A stretch of DNA of 64,000 nt. Source: Pyropia yezoensis (lineage: Eukaryota > Rhodophyta > Bangiophyceae > Bangiales > Bangiaceae). The DNA lies in assembly GCA_009829735.1 (NCBI GenBank), contig CM020618.1:8957119-9021118 (forward strand), in the 5' to 3' direction. The notes under the pieces are model-generated. The model ran no database searches. It was not told the origin of the DNA and saw nothing but the letters and a program-made list of their open reading frames with translations. The position numbers were made by a program, and so were the translations under genes. Shown here piece after piece: positions 8,846-17,560 of this stretch. Each line of letters opens with the position of its first letter. The stretch's first letter is position 1.

Positions 8846-11569
8846 ATGGCCCCCTCCTCCTCCCCCGCGGGGTTCGTGCCACCCGCCTTGGCCCCATTGG
8901 CGGCGGCAGCGGTGGCGTCGTCATCGTCGTCGTCGGCGCGGTGGGCGCCAAGACGGGTGGGCGTCCGGCCTTGCGTCACGTCGGTGCGGCGGCGACCTGC
9001 GGCAGCACGGCGGCTCGTGCGGACAACACCGACAGCTCACGACGGGTGCGGGTCCATCTGGGGGGATGAGCCGCCACTGCCCGCCCGGGGGAAGGTCGGC
9101 GCTGGGGGGGCGGCGGCAGCGGCGGCGGCCGTGGCGCCGTCGTCCAGCCTCTGTGGCCATGGGCATGAGCACAGCCACGACCACGGTCACGACCACGGTC
9201 ACGACCACGGTCACGACCACGATCACGAACATGGCGCTGACCACGACGACGCAGGTGGCGGCAACGGGTGGTCTCGCCTCCTCGACTTTGTCCTTCAAGC
9301 CCGTGAACACCTCGGCGTCGCCGCCGTTGGCGCGGGGCTCCTAGCGGTGGCCGTGCTGGCCACCCCGTTGGGTCTCCCCCCGGCTGTGGCTACCGCCGCT
9401 TTGGGCGGCTCCCTCACCCTCACAGGCCTCCCCGCGGTGGTTGCGTCGGCACGGACGGTGGTTGCGACTCGTGGCCGCGGGACGGACGTGGACGTGCTGA
9501 TGACGCTGGCCGCTATTGCCGCGGTCGCGACGGGGGCGGCCATCGAGGGCGCCCTCCTCACCGCCCTCTATGCGGGCAGCCACGCGGCGGAGCGGGCGGT
9601 GACGCGCAAGGCGCGGGGCGACCTCGATGCCCTTCGGGCGCTGGCACCCCCCACCGCCCTGCGGCTACCGTCTGCCGACTCAGCGGCGGTGCCTGTGGAG
9701 GTGCCCCTCGCAGAAGTGGCCGTTGGCGACTGGCTGCTTGTGCGGGCGGGGGAGGTGGCGCCCGCCGACGGGACGGTCGCGTCGGGCAGCGCGTTTGTCA
9801 GTGCTGAGCATTTGACGGGGGAAGCGACGCCCAGGGCAGTGTCTAAGGGCGACCCCGTCCCCGCGGGTGCCCGCGCGGGTGACGGCGCCCTCGTCCTCCG
9901 CGTCGTCCGGACGGGAGCGGACTCGACCGTTGCCCGCATCACCGCGTTGGTCACCGAGGCCACTCGCAACCGCCCGGCAGTGACGCGGATGATGGACCGG
10001 TTTGGGGTGCCCTACAGCCGGGTAGTGCTCCTCGCGGCGCTCGCTGTGGCACTGCTGCTGCCGTTTGCACCACCGCCGTTCCGAGCACCGGGCTGGGCAG
10101 GGCCGGCAGGGAGTATCTCCCGTGGCCTCGGCGTCCTCGTTGCGGCCTCCCCATGTGCTCTGGTGATTGGGGCGCCCGTTGCGTTTTTGTCAGCGCTCTC
10201 AGCGGCGGCGCGGCGGGGGGTGCTGGTCAAGGGCGGGGCCGCTGCCCTCGAAGCGGCCGCCACCACTGCGACCGTCGCGTTTGACAAGACGGGCACCCTC
10301 ACTACAGGGCAGCTGCGGCTAGTTGGGGTAGACCGCTTTGGTGACGACGAGGACGACTATGATGAGGGGTACGCTCGGGGAATGGGGGGCACCACCCCGT
10401 CTCCCGCCTACCTGTCGTCGCTGTCGGGCAGCAATGGCAACGTTGACAACTGCGATGACAGTTGGCGGGGCGGCTCAGGCGCTCAGGCGGTGGCTGTGGC
10501 AGCGGCGCTGGAGCGCAACTCGGTGCACCCGATGGCAACGGCCATCCTGGACCGGGCGGCGGCTGGAGACGTGGCGCCGCCGCCACTTGATGACTTCCTC
10601 ACCGTTCCCGGCCACGGCTTGCAGGGCCGCATGGCCGGCGGTGGCGGCGGTAGCGCGGACGGGAATGGTGTGGCAGACGGCGCCCCCGGGGCGGCTGCCG
10701 CGGTTCGAGCACTGGCCCCCCCTTCAGCTCGTGTGCGCTTTGGGCGGGTCCCGTTTGTGGCCGCCGGTCGGCCCGACGCAGGTGCCAACGTTGACGGCGT
10801 CCCCGCGCCAGGGGATGGTTTTGTGTCCCCCGCGGCGGCGGCGTGGCTGGAAGGCGCCGCCGCCGCGTCGTCCCACCGCGGCGAGTCGGTCGCGGCGCTT
10901 GGGGTAGAGGGCGTAGGGGCGGCGGCGGCAGCGACCGCTTCCTCCGCTACCACTGGCGCGGACGGCGGGGAGGCCTATCTTTTCCGCTTTGCCGATGCGA
11001 TTCGGCCCGAGGCGGCGGCGGGGGTAGCGGCGCTCAAGGCGGCGGGCCTGCGGGTGGTCATGCTTACTGGCGACAACTCCGCGTCGGCGGCGGCAGTTGC
11101 CACCACCGTTGGGGGGCTGGATGAGGTGGTGGCGTCGCTGACGCCTGCGGGTAAGCTCGACTACGTGGTGGCCGCGACCGAGACGTTGTCGTCACGTGGC
11201 CGTGGCGACGCCGGGCTGCTAGTGGTAGGCGACGGCATCAATGACGCGCCTGCGCTGTCGGCAGCGACGGTGGGGGTGGCGGTAGGTCTGCCCTCGTCGT
11301 CCGCGGCGGCGGCGGCGGCGGCGGACGTGGTCCTCTTGCGGGGGGCCGTCACGGACGTGCCGTGGTTGGTGGCTAAGGCGCGGTCGACGCGGGTGGTGGT
11401 GGCGCAAAACCTTGTGCTTGCGCTGGGCCTGATGGTTCTGGCGGTGGTGCCTGTTGCGGCGGGCGCCATCCCCCTGTGGCAGGCGGTGCTGCTGCACGAA
11501 GGGGGGACCGTCCTTGTTGGCTTGAATGGCCTGCGGCTGTTGAGTGACCGGCTGTCCTCACGCTTTTGA
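8846..11569 (+). CDS. HMA1: HMA1-type P1B-4 heavy-metal transporting ATPase
   Basis: This is a P-type ATPase that couples ATP hydrolysis to transition-metal transport; plant HMA1 sits in the plastid envelope. I chose ATG 8846 (907 aa) for its gccgccATGG context, followed by a Ser/Ala/Arg-rich, plastid-transit-like leader. Residues 105-137 are a His/Asp-rich metal-binding tract. Then come the phosphatase motif TGE at 324-326 and the transmembrane metal motif SPC at 435-437. SPC, not CPC, is diagnostic of the P1B-4/HMA1 group. The phosphorylation motif DKTGT is at 480-484, the HP dipeptide at 561-562, TGDN at 741-744 and GDGINDAP at 795-802. HEGGT in the last helix (884-888) is another HMA1/P1B-4 hallmark. 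The nucleotide domain carries Gly/Ala-rich insertions, near residues 500-550 and 610-710. No break is seen. An in-frame upstream ATG at 8474 would add 124 low-complexity residues. Metal specificity (Zn, Cu, Co, Ca) cannot be read from sequence. Confidence 0.93.
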   Translation: MAPSSSPAGFVPPALAPLAAAAVASSSSSSARWAPRRVGVRPCVTSVRRRPAAARRLVRTTPTAHDGCGSIWGDEPPLPARGKVGAGGAAAAAAAVAPSSSLCGHGHEHSHDHGHDHGHDHGHDHDHEHGADHDDAGGGNGWSRLLDFVLQAREHLGVAAVGAGLLAVAVLATPLGLPPAVATAALGGSLTLTGLPAVVASARTVVATRGRGTDVDVLMTLAAIAAVATGAAIEGALLTALYAGSHAAERAVTRKARGDLDALRALAPPTALRLPSADSAAVPVEVPLAEVAVGDWLLVRAGEVAPADGTVASGSAFVSAEHLTGEATPRAVSKGDPVPAGARAGDGALVLRVVRTGADSTVARITALVTEATRNRPAVTRMMDRFGVPYSRVVLLAALAVALLLPFAPPPFRAPGWAGPAGSISRGLGVLVAASPCALVIGAPVAFLSALSAAARRGVLVKGGAAALEAAATTATVAFDKTGTLTTGQLRLVGVDRFGDDEDDYDEGYARGMGGTTPSPAYLSSLSGSNGNVDNCDDSWRGGSGAQAVAVAAALERNSVHPMATAILDRAAAGDVAPPPLDDFLTVPGHGLQGRMAGGGGGSADGNGVADGAPGAAAAVRALAPPSARVRFGRVPFVAAGRPDAGANVDGVPAPGDGFVSPAAAAWLEGAAAASSHRGESVAALGVEGVGAAAAATASSATTGADGGEAYLFRFADAIRPEAAAGVAALKAAGLRVVMLTGDNSASAAAVATTVGGLDEVVASLTPAGKLDYVVAATETLSSRGRGDAGLLVVGDGINDAPALSAATVGVAVGLPSSSAAAAAAADVVLLRGAVTDVPWLVAKARSTRVVVAQNLVLALGLMVLAVVPVAAGAIPLWQAVLLHEGGTVLVGLNGLRLLSDRLSSRF

Positions 11570-11884
11570 GGGCGGGGAGGCGAGTGGATTTAAAAGGGGG
11601 GACGGCGGCTGCGCGGTCGGCCGACCCCCGCGGGGACGGCAGTGGTGACGAGCGCGCCGAACAGTTTTTTTCTTTTGTGTGTGTGTGTGTGTGTGTTATG
11701 TATTGCCTTTCTTTTTGCAGCGCTGCACAGCACTTTTTTTTCCAGCCTTCGTCCGACCCCTCTGGAAATCGCTTGGACGCAGAGGGGGAAGCTTCATCCT
11801 GCCCGTCACCGCGGGGCTCACAGGCGCTTACCTGGGCTCCGTTGCCCTTGCACCGCAGACCCACCCGCCAGCCCACCGAGACTC
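11570..11884. other. Shared 3' region of convergent genes, with GT microsatellite
   Basis: This 315-bp gap separates the ATPase stop from the stop of the minus-strand acetyltransferase. It contains a T-rich stretch followed by a GT repeat at about 11672-11697 and another T run at 11732-11740. I see no further coding sequence. Overlapping 3' UTRs would be expected from the spacing. Confidence 0.5.
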
Positions 11885-12245
11885 CTACAGCCGCTTCTCC
11901 AGCACCACAAACTGGCAGTCCACGAGCAGCCGCTCCCCCTTTTCCTCGATAAACGGGCGGGCGGGAGTCCCCCCTCCCGTGCGGACGTACCCCCTTCGCT
12001 CATACCAGGTGAGCAGCTCGGACCGGACGTCAAGGACGTCCATCACCACCCGGGGGGCGCCCGCCGCCGTGGCCATGGCCTCGACGCGGTCGGCGAGCGC
12101 AGCGCCGACGCCCCGTGACTGCCAGCTGGGGTCCACCGCAAGCATGCCCAGGTAGTAGGCGCGCGCGTCGAGGGGGCCCACGACGGTGGAGTCGGTCCAC
12201 CCGTGCTTGACGACGCCGACCAGGGCCATTGGGCTGCTATCGCCC

Positions 12246-12300
<55 letters not shown>

Positions 12301-12649
12301 CGCCGTTGCCGTGGCCGTCGTCATTTCTGCCGACATTGGCGCTGCCCTTCCCCGCGGCGGCGGCCGGCACGACCACGGTCAGAATTTCCGCCTCGGACGC
12401 GTAGCAGCGGAGCCGCTCAGGAGTGACGCGGAGACCATCGACGAGCGCCGACTCGTCCGTCCAGGACCGGCCGCCACGGTAACAGGTGTTGACGAGCTGC
12501 ACAACGGCGGCGACCTCGGCGTCGCTGGCCGCGTCCAGGGGGCGGAAGACAAGGTCCGCCACACCCAGGCAGTCAGATGGGGACGGAGGGGGTTCGATTC
12601 CAGCAGGAAGCGGGGGGGGGGGGGGGGGGGCACCGCCGGCAGACGGCAT
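11885..12649 (-). CDS. GNAT-family N-acetyltransferase
   Basis: The encoded protein is 254 aa from ATG 12649 (accATGc context). It is predicted to transfer an acetyl group from acetyl-CoA to an unknown amine. Motif A of the GNAT fold is clear: a beta strand YYLGMLAVDP followed by the CoA-pyrophosphate loop QSRGVGA at about residues 177-183, matching Q/RxxGxG/A. After it come a helix, the strand VVMDVLDVRSELLTWYERRGYVRTG (the usual NxxAxxLYExxGF position) and a C-terminal VDCQFVVLEKRL strand typical of the family. A Gly/Asp run at about residues 117-135, encoded by GCC/GCG repeats, interrupts the fold between strands and is probably a loop. The same frame is open to an ATG at 12793, adding 48 residues that include a duplicated LPCTTPPT segment; I consider that start less likely. 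Substrate unknown. Confidence 0.85.
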
Positions 12650-12807
12650 GGTAGCGGAGGGGCCCAGACAGAAGTTTGTTGGGGTAGGGGGTGTCGTACA
12701 TGGGAGGGTAGGGGGTGTCGTACATGGGAGGGCAGGGCGTGGTGATGGCCGCCCATGTGAGTGGTCTGTTGGCACCGACCACTGCGCGGGCATAGGGCAT
12801 TTGATTT

Positions 12808-12875
12808 TGAACCAGAACGCCCTCGATTTTAATTGTTTAAGTCATAAAATATATATTATTTAAATCACATTAAAA
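12808..12875 (-). promoter_or_regulatory. AT-rich segment upstream of the acetyltransferase
   Basis: A short, sharply AT-rich block (for example ATAAAATATATATTATTTAA at 12845-12864) stands out from GC-rich surroundings. It lies 160-225 bp upstream of the acetyltransferase ATG. It could supply a TATA-like element on the minus strand, but nothing beyond composition and position supports this. Confidence 0.25.
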
Positions 12876-13072
12876 TCACAGCGCATCTCTGGCGCAGTCG
12901 CATTGTCGGCTGGCCTGGCCATGTTCCGGAGCGCCGATTTCGGGGCATACGTAGCGTTCAAGGGGCATGAACCCGGCGCGAAGGCCCTGCTGCCACTGGA
13001 CGGAGGGAGCGATCGTCCGACCGACAGGTCGACGGTTCGCCACTCTGAAACCCCCTATGAAGTAAGGGATGG

Positions 13073-14267
13073 CTAGTGTGTATTCCCCCGACCGGATCAT
13101 ATGATCCGAAAAGGATCATATGATCCGGTTTTTCAACGTGATACGCTGAACAAACCGCTCGTTGCACACCGATTCTGACATCGGAAATGGACTCAGCGCC
13201 GTTTCTTTACTTTTGGGCCGTAGTCGCTAGCAGTAGAAATACGTAGTTGTCCGGGTAGTACCATGCGGCAGACCGACGTTCCAAGTGGGCTTGACGTCGA
13301 GCTGCCGGCCAGCCCCGAGACCGCTGTGACCACCAAACAAGCACGGAGGGAGCGCTACGGGGGGGGGGGGGGGTCCACGTGGCGACCGTCCCGAGCCCGA
13401 CTTCCACAGCGACACCAGCCTCAGCCGCCGCCGCCTCTCCCCTCCCGCTGGAGCGGCGTGGACCGGCCGGGGGGACGGTCTGCGTCCCGGCCGCCGCTAT
13501 CCCCGCTGCGGAGGCGGGCAGGCAGGCTCGCCCGCCCCATTACGGCCGCCATCCCCTGCGTCCCCGGCGCCCCCGCTGCGAAATGACCGTGCTCCCCGCT
13601 CCTTCCCCCGCCTCACGCTCTCCTGCCACTTCCATGTACTTCGCCGACCAGGCCCCCCGACCCACCGGCGTTAACCGGCGCGCCGCCGCCGCGTACTCCT
13701 CTGTGCGCCAGCGTGGCCCGCTCTGCCTGACCTCACACTTAGAACTTTAGTCACACACACTGGCCCCATGAAATGGGGTGGCATCCGTGCAAGTATCGCT
13801 CACCACCTGCTTTCCCTGCAGACGTGATCTGAGCATACAGCCGTCGAAAGAGCTCCTTATGTGCTGCCGCGCACCTTTCTGGAGTATCAGGTCGACCTTG
13901 CTGCGTCTCGCTTCCCCTGACCCCCCCGTCCCACCCCCCCGGCCTACTCGTGCCTCCAGCTCATGCACCCTCCTCCCACGTGTGTGGCAGTCGTGAGTGC
14001 CTCAAATGGTGGCTGTTCGTGTCCGTCGCGGCGAGGGGGGTAAGCGACACCACCAAACACAGCCCAGACGGACGCGCTGCAAAGACAAGTTCGGTGCGTC
14101 TCTGTCCAAGTCCATAGTTTTGGCGTGAAGCGTGGGACCGCGCGCTCGTAGCTCGATTTCCGGCGATTCCCTATCTGCAAGTGCTGGAATCGACGATTTC
14201 ATGTGAGGATCATATGATCCGGTGCACCGGATCATGTGATCCTTTTCGTCGGGGGAATAGACACTAG
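13073..14267. mobile_element. 1.2-kb terminal-inverted-repeat element with GATC palindromes
   Basis: The two ends are inverted copies. CTAGTGTGTATTCCCCCGAC (13073-13092) matches, with one difference, the reverse complement of the segment ending at 14267. Immediately inside each end lie two copies of the palindrome GGATCATATGATCC or a one-base variant: at 13093-13106 and 13112-13125 on the left, and at 14208-14221 and about 14230-14243 on the right. A GAAAAGGATCA block joins them. The 1.1-kb interior carries no recognisable transposase, so it looks like a non-autonomous DNA element or MITE. I could not identify a target-site duplication, and the superfamily is unknown. Confidence 0.55.
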
Positions 14268-15028
14268 AGGAGGCCCCTATTTGTATCGCCATCACGCTCC
14301 CTACCTACCCCCGCAGCGTGATCTATCCCGACGGACACTACGGGATTTTCCGCCCGCACCTCTCACCCAGCTTGCGGAGAGTGTAGGGAGAGTATGGATA
14401 CGCAGCAGCCACAGAGACTCTTGCGCAGGGGCGCGGTCGTGGAAGCACGAGCTCCTGTGGCTTCTCTGCGGTTGCCGCCGTGGCCAGAAGCGTGGAGAGT
14501 GTCCGGGCTGTCGACGACGGGTGCCCGCCCGAGGTAGGGTGGTCAATGATTCACCCGGGCGCGGTGACGCCAGCCAAGGCTGCCCGCCTTGGGAGTCCCA
14601 AGTTTGGGCTCGCACTCGCCAGGCGTGCCACCGGCCTGGCGCGACGCCCACTGGCGCGCTCGGGGCCGAACAGGTCTGGTGGGGCGCGGAGGTGGGTGCC
14701 CCATCCATGCGCTCTGGCGAGGCACCCGGCGGGGCGCGGGCCCCCCTCCCGCATGCGCGCACAGGGCGGGGCGACCAAGTTCGGTGCGCCGTCCAGGCAG
14801 GACACAGAGGGCATCAGCGCTGGGGCATCCCGGCTGCTGCTTGCTGGCGGGGGCGTGCACCCGCCAGCGCGGGCAGGACCGACGACGCACAGCAAGAGCC
14901 TAAAAGCGCCTCCGGTGTGCGCCGGTGCATCCTGCACGTCATGCGCACAGACATGCCCCCCGACACCACGGCGACGTCTTGGCCCTGAGGACACCGCCCG
15001 GTCAATCCCCTACCACACACCCGCAGCC

Positions 15029-16054
15029 ATGCGGTGCTCCCGCCTGGTTTCAGTGGGCGTGCTGATGCTCGTCATTGCCGCGGCGGCGTGCCACTCCACT
15101 GCCACGGCGCTGCCGTTGGCGACCGCCCGCTTGGCAGACGGCAGCGACGGGCCGCCCGGGGCGGACGTGGACCAGCCGCGCAAGCCTGAGGTGGACGGCT
15201 TCGACGGCTTCGTCGCCCACGAAAAGGGGCCCCGGGTGCCCCCCCGTGTCGGTCCCATCAACATCTTCTCGGTCCACAATGCGCTGTCCCGTGGGTGGGT
15301 GAGCGTTGGGGGTGACGGGGCCGGCGGTGGCAACGGCGGAGCCTGCTGTTGCGGCGGGGGCGGTGGCAAGGGCGGGGGCGGCGGTGGTGGCGGCGGGGGC
15401 GGCGGTGGCAACAGTTCGGTCTGTTGTTGCGGCGGGGGCGGTGGTGGCAAGGGCGCGGGTGGCGGTGGTGGCGGCGGGGGCGGCGGTGGCAACAGTGTGG
15501 TCTGTTGCTGCGGCGGGGGCGGTGGTGGCAAGGGCGGGGGCGGCGGTGGTGGCGGCGGGGGCGGCAGTGGCAACAGTTCGGTCTGTTGTTGCGGCGGGGG
15601 CGGTGGTGGCAAGGGCGCGGGTGGCGGTGGTGGCGGCGGGGGCGGCGGTGGCAACAGTGTGGTCTGTTGCTGCGGCGGGGGCGGTGGTGGCAAGGGCGGG
15701 GGCGGCGGTGGTGGCGGCGGGGGCGGCGGTGGCGGCGGTGGCCACGGCGGGGCCTGTTGCTGCGGCGGGGGCGGTGGCAAGGGCGGGGCGGGTGGCAACG
15801 GCGGGGGCGGTGGTGGCAATGGCGGGGGCTGTTGTTGCGATGGGGGTGGCGGTGGCAAGGGCGGGGCCGGCAGTGGTGGCGGCGAGGGCGGTGAAGGTGG
15901 CGGCGGTGGCGGTGGTGGTGGCGGCGGTGGCGGTGGTGACAACGGCGGGGTCTGTTGCTGCGGCGGGGGCGGTGGTAAGGGCGGGGCGGGTGGTGGCCGT
16001 GGCGGGGCCGGCAGTGCCGACGTCGCGGCTGGTGGTGCCGACGGGAGGGATTAG
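15029..16054 (+). CDS. Secreted Gly/Cys-rich repeat protein
   Basis: The protein is 341 aa from ATG 15029 (gcagccATGc). It opens with a signal-peptide-like segment: Arg at positions 2 and 5, a hydrophobic core VSVGVLMLVIAAAA, and small residues ending near 30. A unique acidic stretch follows to about residue 92. The remainder is glycine with regularly spaced triple cysteines. The repeating pattern is N-S-(S/V)-V-C-C-C-G6-K-G, then ten or more Gly, in 27-residue units, followed by less regular units with CCC(G/D)G5KG. The same frame is open upstream to 14480, but that part lacks a start of comparable quality. Composition and signal suggest an extracellular or cell-wall structural protein, possibly disulfide or metal cross-linked through the CCC clusters. 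I do not recognise a named family. The coding call rests on the signal peptide, the conserved register and the clean stop. Confidence 0.65.
   Translation: MRCSRLVSVGVLMLVIAAAACHSTATALPLATARLADGSDGPPGADVDQPRKPEVDGFDGFVAHEKGPRVPPRVGPINIFSVHNALSRGWVSVGGDGAGGGNGGACCCGGGGGKGGGGGGGGGGGGGNSSVCCCGGGGGGKGAGGGGGGGGGGGNSVVCCCGGGGGGKGGGGGGGGGGGSGNSSVCCCGGGGGGKGAGGGGGGGGGGGNSVVCCCGGGGGGKGGGGGGGGGGGGGGGGHGGACCCGGGGGKGGAGGNGGGGGGNGGGCCCDGGGGGKGGAGSGGGEGGEGGGGGGGGGGGGGGDNGGVCCCGGGGGKGGAGGGRGGAGSADVAAGGADGRD
15329..15735 (+). repeat. 81-bp in-frame tandem repeat (Gly/Cys protein)
   Basis: The marker AACAGT recurs at 15410, 15491, 15572 and 15653, exactly 81 bp apart, which is 27 codons. Units alternate between two types: AACAGTTCGGTC with GGCGCGGGT, and AACAGTGTGGTC with GGCGGGGGC. 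This implies a 162-bp higher-order duplication. The repeat is in frame with the surrounding gene. Confidence 0.85.
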
Positions 16055-16738
16055 GGAAGTCCTTGGGAGCGCGCCGCGCCGCCATCGGTGTGTGGGCCAG
16101 CACCGTCACCTCCCCTCAGCGCCAGCCTCGGGGTCGTGTGTCCAGATGTAATGCTTGTTTTCGCTTCCCCGCGGGGCTAGCCCGCGGTGGCCCTCTTTAC
16201 TTACATAAGTACTGCACTCGCACTCTGGTGGTGCCGTCCATCGGCAGCCGTGTGCTCCCTACCTCGGGGCATTCCACGCTTTCCCTCATCCCGGGGGCCC
16301 CCTGAGAGACACCCCCCCCCCGCGCGTGGAGTCCGTCGTCTACCCCTTGCCACACCGCCATGAGTCCAGCCTGCCCTCCGACCCCCGCCGTGCGTCCCAT
16401 CCGTCCGGCGCACCCCGGCGCCCACATCCCCCACGTGCCCTCCCCCCCACCACACGTTTGCCGCCATCAAAATCAAGCTGTGGCTGGCCACCACCCTCAC
16501 CTCTCTCCGCATGGACGCCCCAACCCCCGTCCACGCCGCTGCCCTCCCCGGAAGGGCCCACCCCGCGGGGCAGCCCCATTCTGGCGTGCGCGCCAACGGG
16601 GACCGGGCCCCACTACCGCAGTCGTGTTGCCCCTCCTGCAGCGCCTGTCGGCCTACAAGCGCTCAAGTTGCTGCGCTGCTCGTCGGGGGCAGCCGGCTAC
16701 CGGCTGCTGCGCCGCGGCTTCTACCTAGGTATGTGACG

Positions 16739-17560
16739 GCCGGCTGCCGCCCCTGACGACTCCCGCAGCCGCCTGCAGGTGGGGGGCACTCGGGTTGGGC
16801 GGGCGACTGATTACTAGGGCTGGGAGGTGCGGAGCGGCCGCCACGGCCGGCTGCCACCAGCGGCTGGCGGTCACCGCCGCAAGCGGGGACTGCCGCCACC
16901 GGGGGCTGGGGGGGCGGCGGGGGGGGGCGGGCGCCAGGTCGCTGTCGCTGCCGACCGCGTCGCTACGGCCACCGCGGCCGCCGCGGCCGGCTGCCGCCGC
17001 CGACTGCTGCCGCAGCGCGCTGCGGGGGTGCAGCCTGGGAGGGCGAGCGACTGGCTTCTGGGGCTGCCGGGGGCGCCGCTACGGCCGGGGCGCTGCTGGG
17101 ACTGCCACCGTGGCTGAATTCTGTCGGCGGCTGGCCGCCGCCGCCGCGGGCGGAGGCTAGGGCTTGCCCCCTGCCGCAGCTGGAGCCGCCGCCGGGGACT
17201 GGGGAGGGCGGCGGCAAGGGGCGGCCGCCCGCTAGCTGGAGCTATGGGCTGCGCCGCTGCGGCCGTCGCGGCCGCCGCAGCCGGCTACTTGCATCGGCTT
17301 GCGCCGCCGCGGGCTGCGGGGGGGCACCGGGGGGGTAGCTCGGGGGCGCGGGCACCTGGTTGCTGGGGCTGCCGGACGCGTCGCTGTGGCCGGCAGCTGC
17401 CGCCGGTTGGCTCCACAGCCAGGTGCTGCCCACGTCGCCGTCTGCCCCCGCCGCGCCGCCACCAGATGCCCTCCCGCTGCCAGGGGCTGCCGAGCACGGG
17501 CCGGGGGCAGCTACCTGCCACCGCAGCTGCCGGCTGCTGCTGCCGCAGGGGGCCGCTACG
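16739..17560. repeat. Degenerate tandem repeat, roughly 115-185 bp spacing
   Basis: Related segments of the form GGGCG-GCGAC(T/C)GG-(N)-GGGGCTGCCGG-(N)-CGCTACGGCCGG recur near 16798, 16927, 17040, 17225 and 17345. Each is followed by Ala/Pro-codon-like GCC/GCG-rich sequence (GGCCGGCTGCCGCC). Spacing is irregular and identity is low, so this is an old repeat. No coding frame runs through it consistently. Confidence 0.45.

Noticed and set aside
15329-15735. Regular repeats considered as a CRISPR array
   Set aside because: The units are contiguous 81-bp coding repeats with no unique spacers, in a eukaryotic context.
15258-16109. Minus-strand His/Arg/Pro-rich frame opposite the Gly/Cys gene
   Set aside because: It mirrors the 81-bp repeat. 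The sense strand has the signal peptide and the better start.
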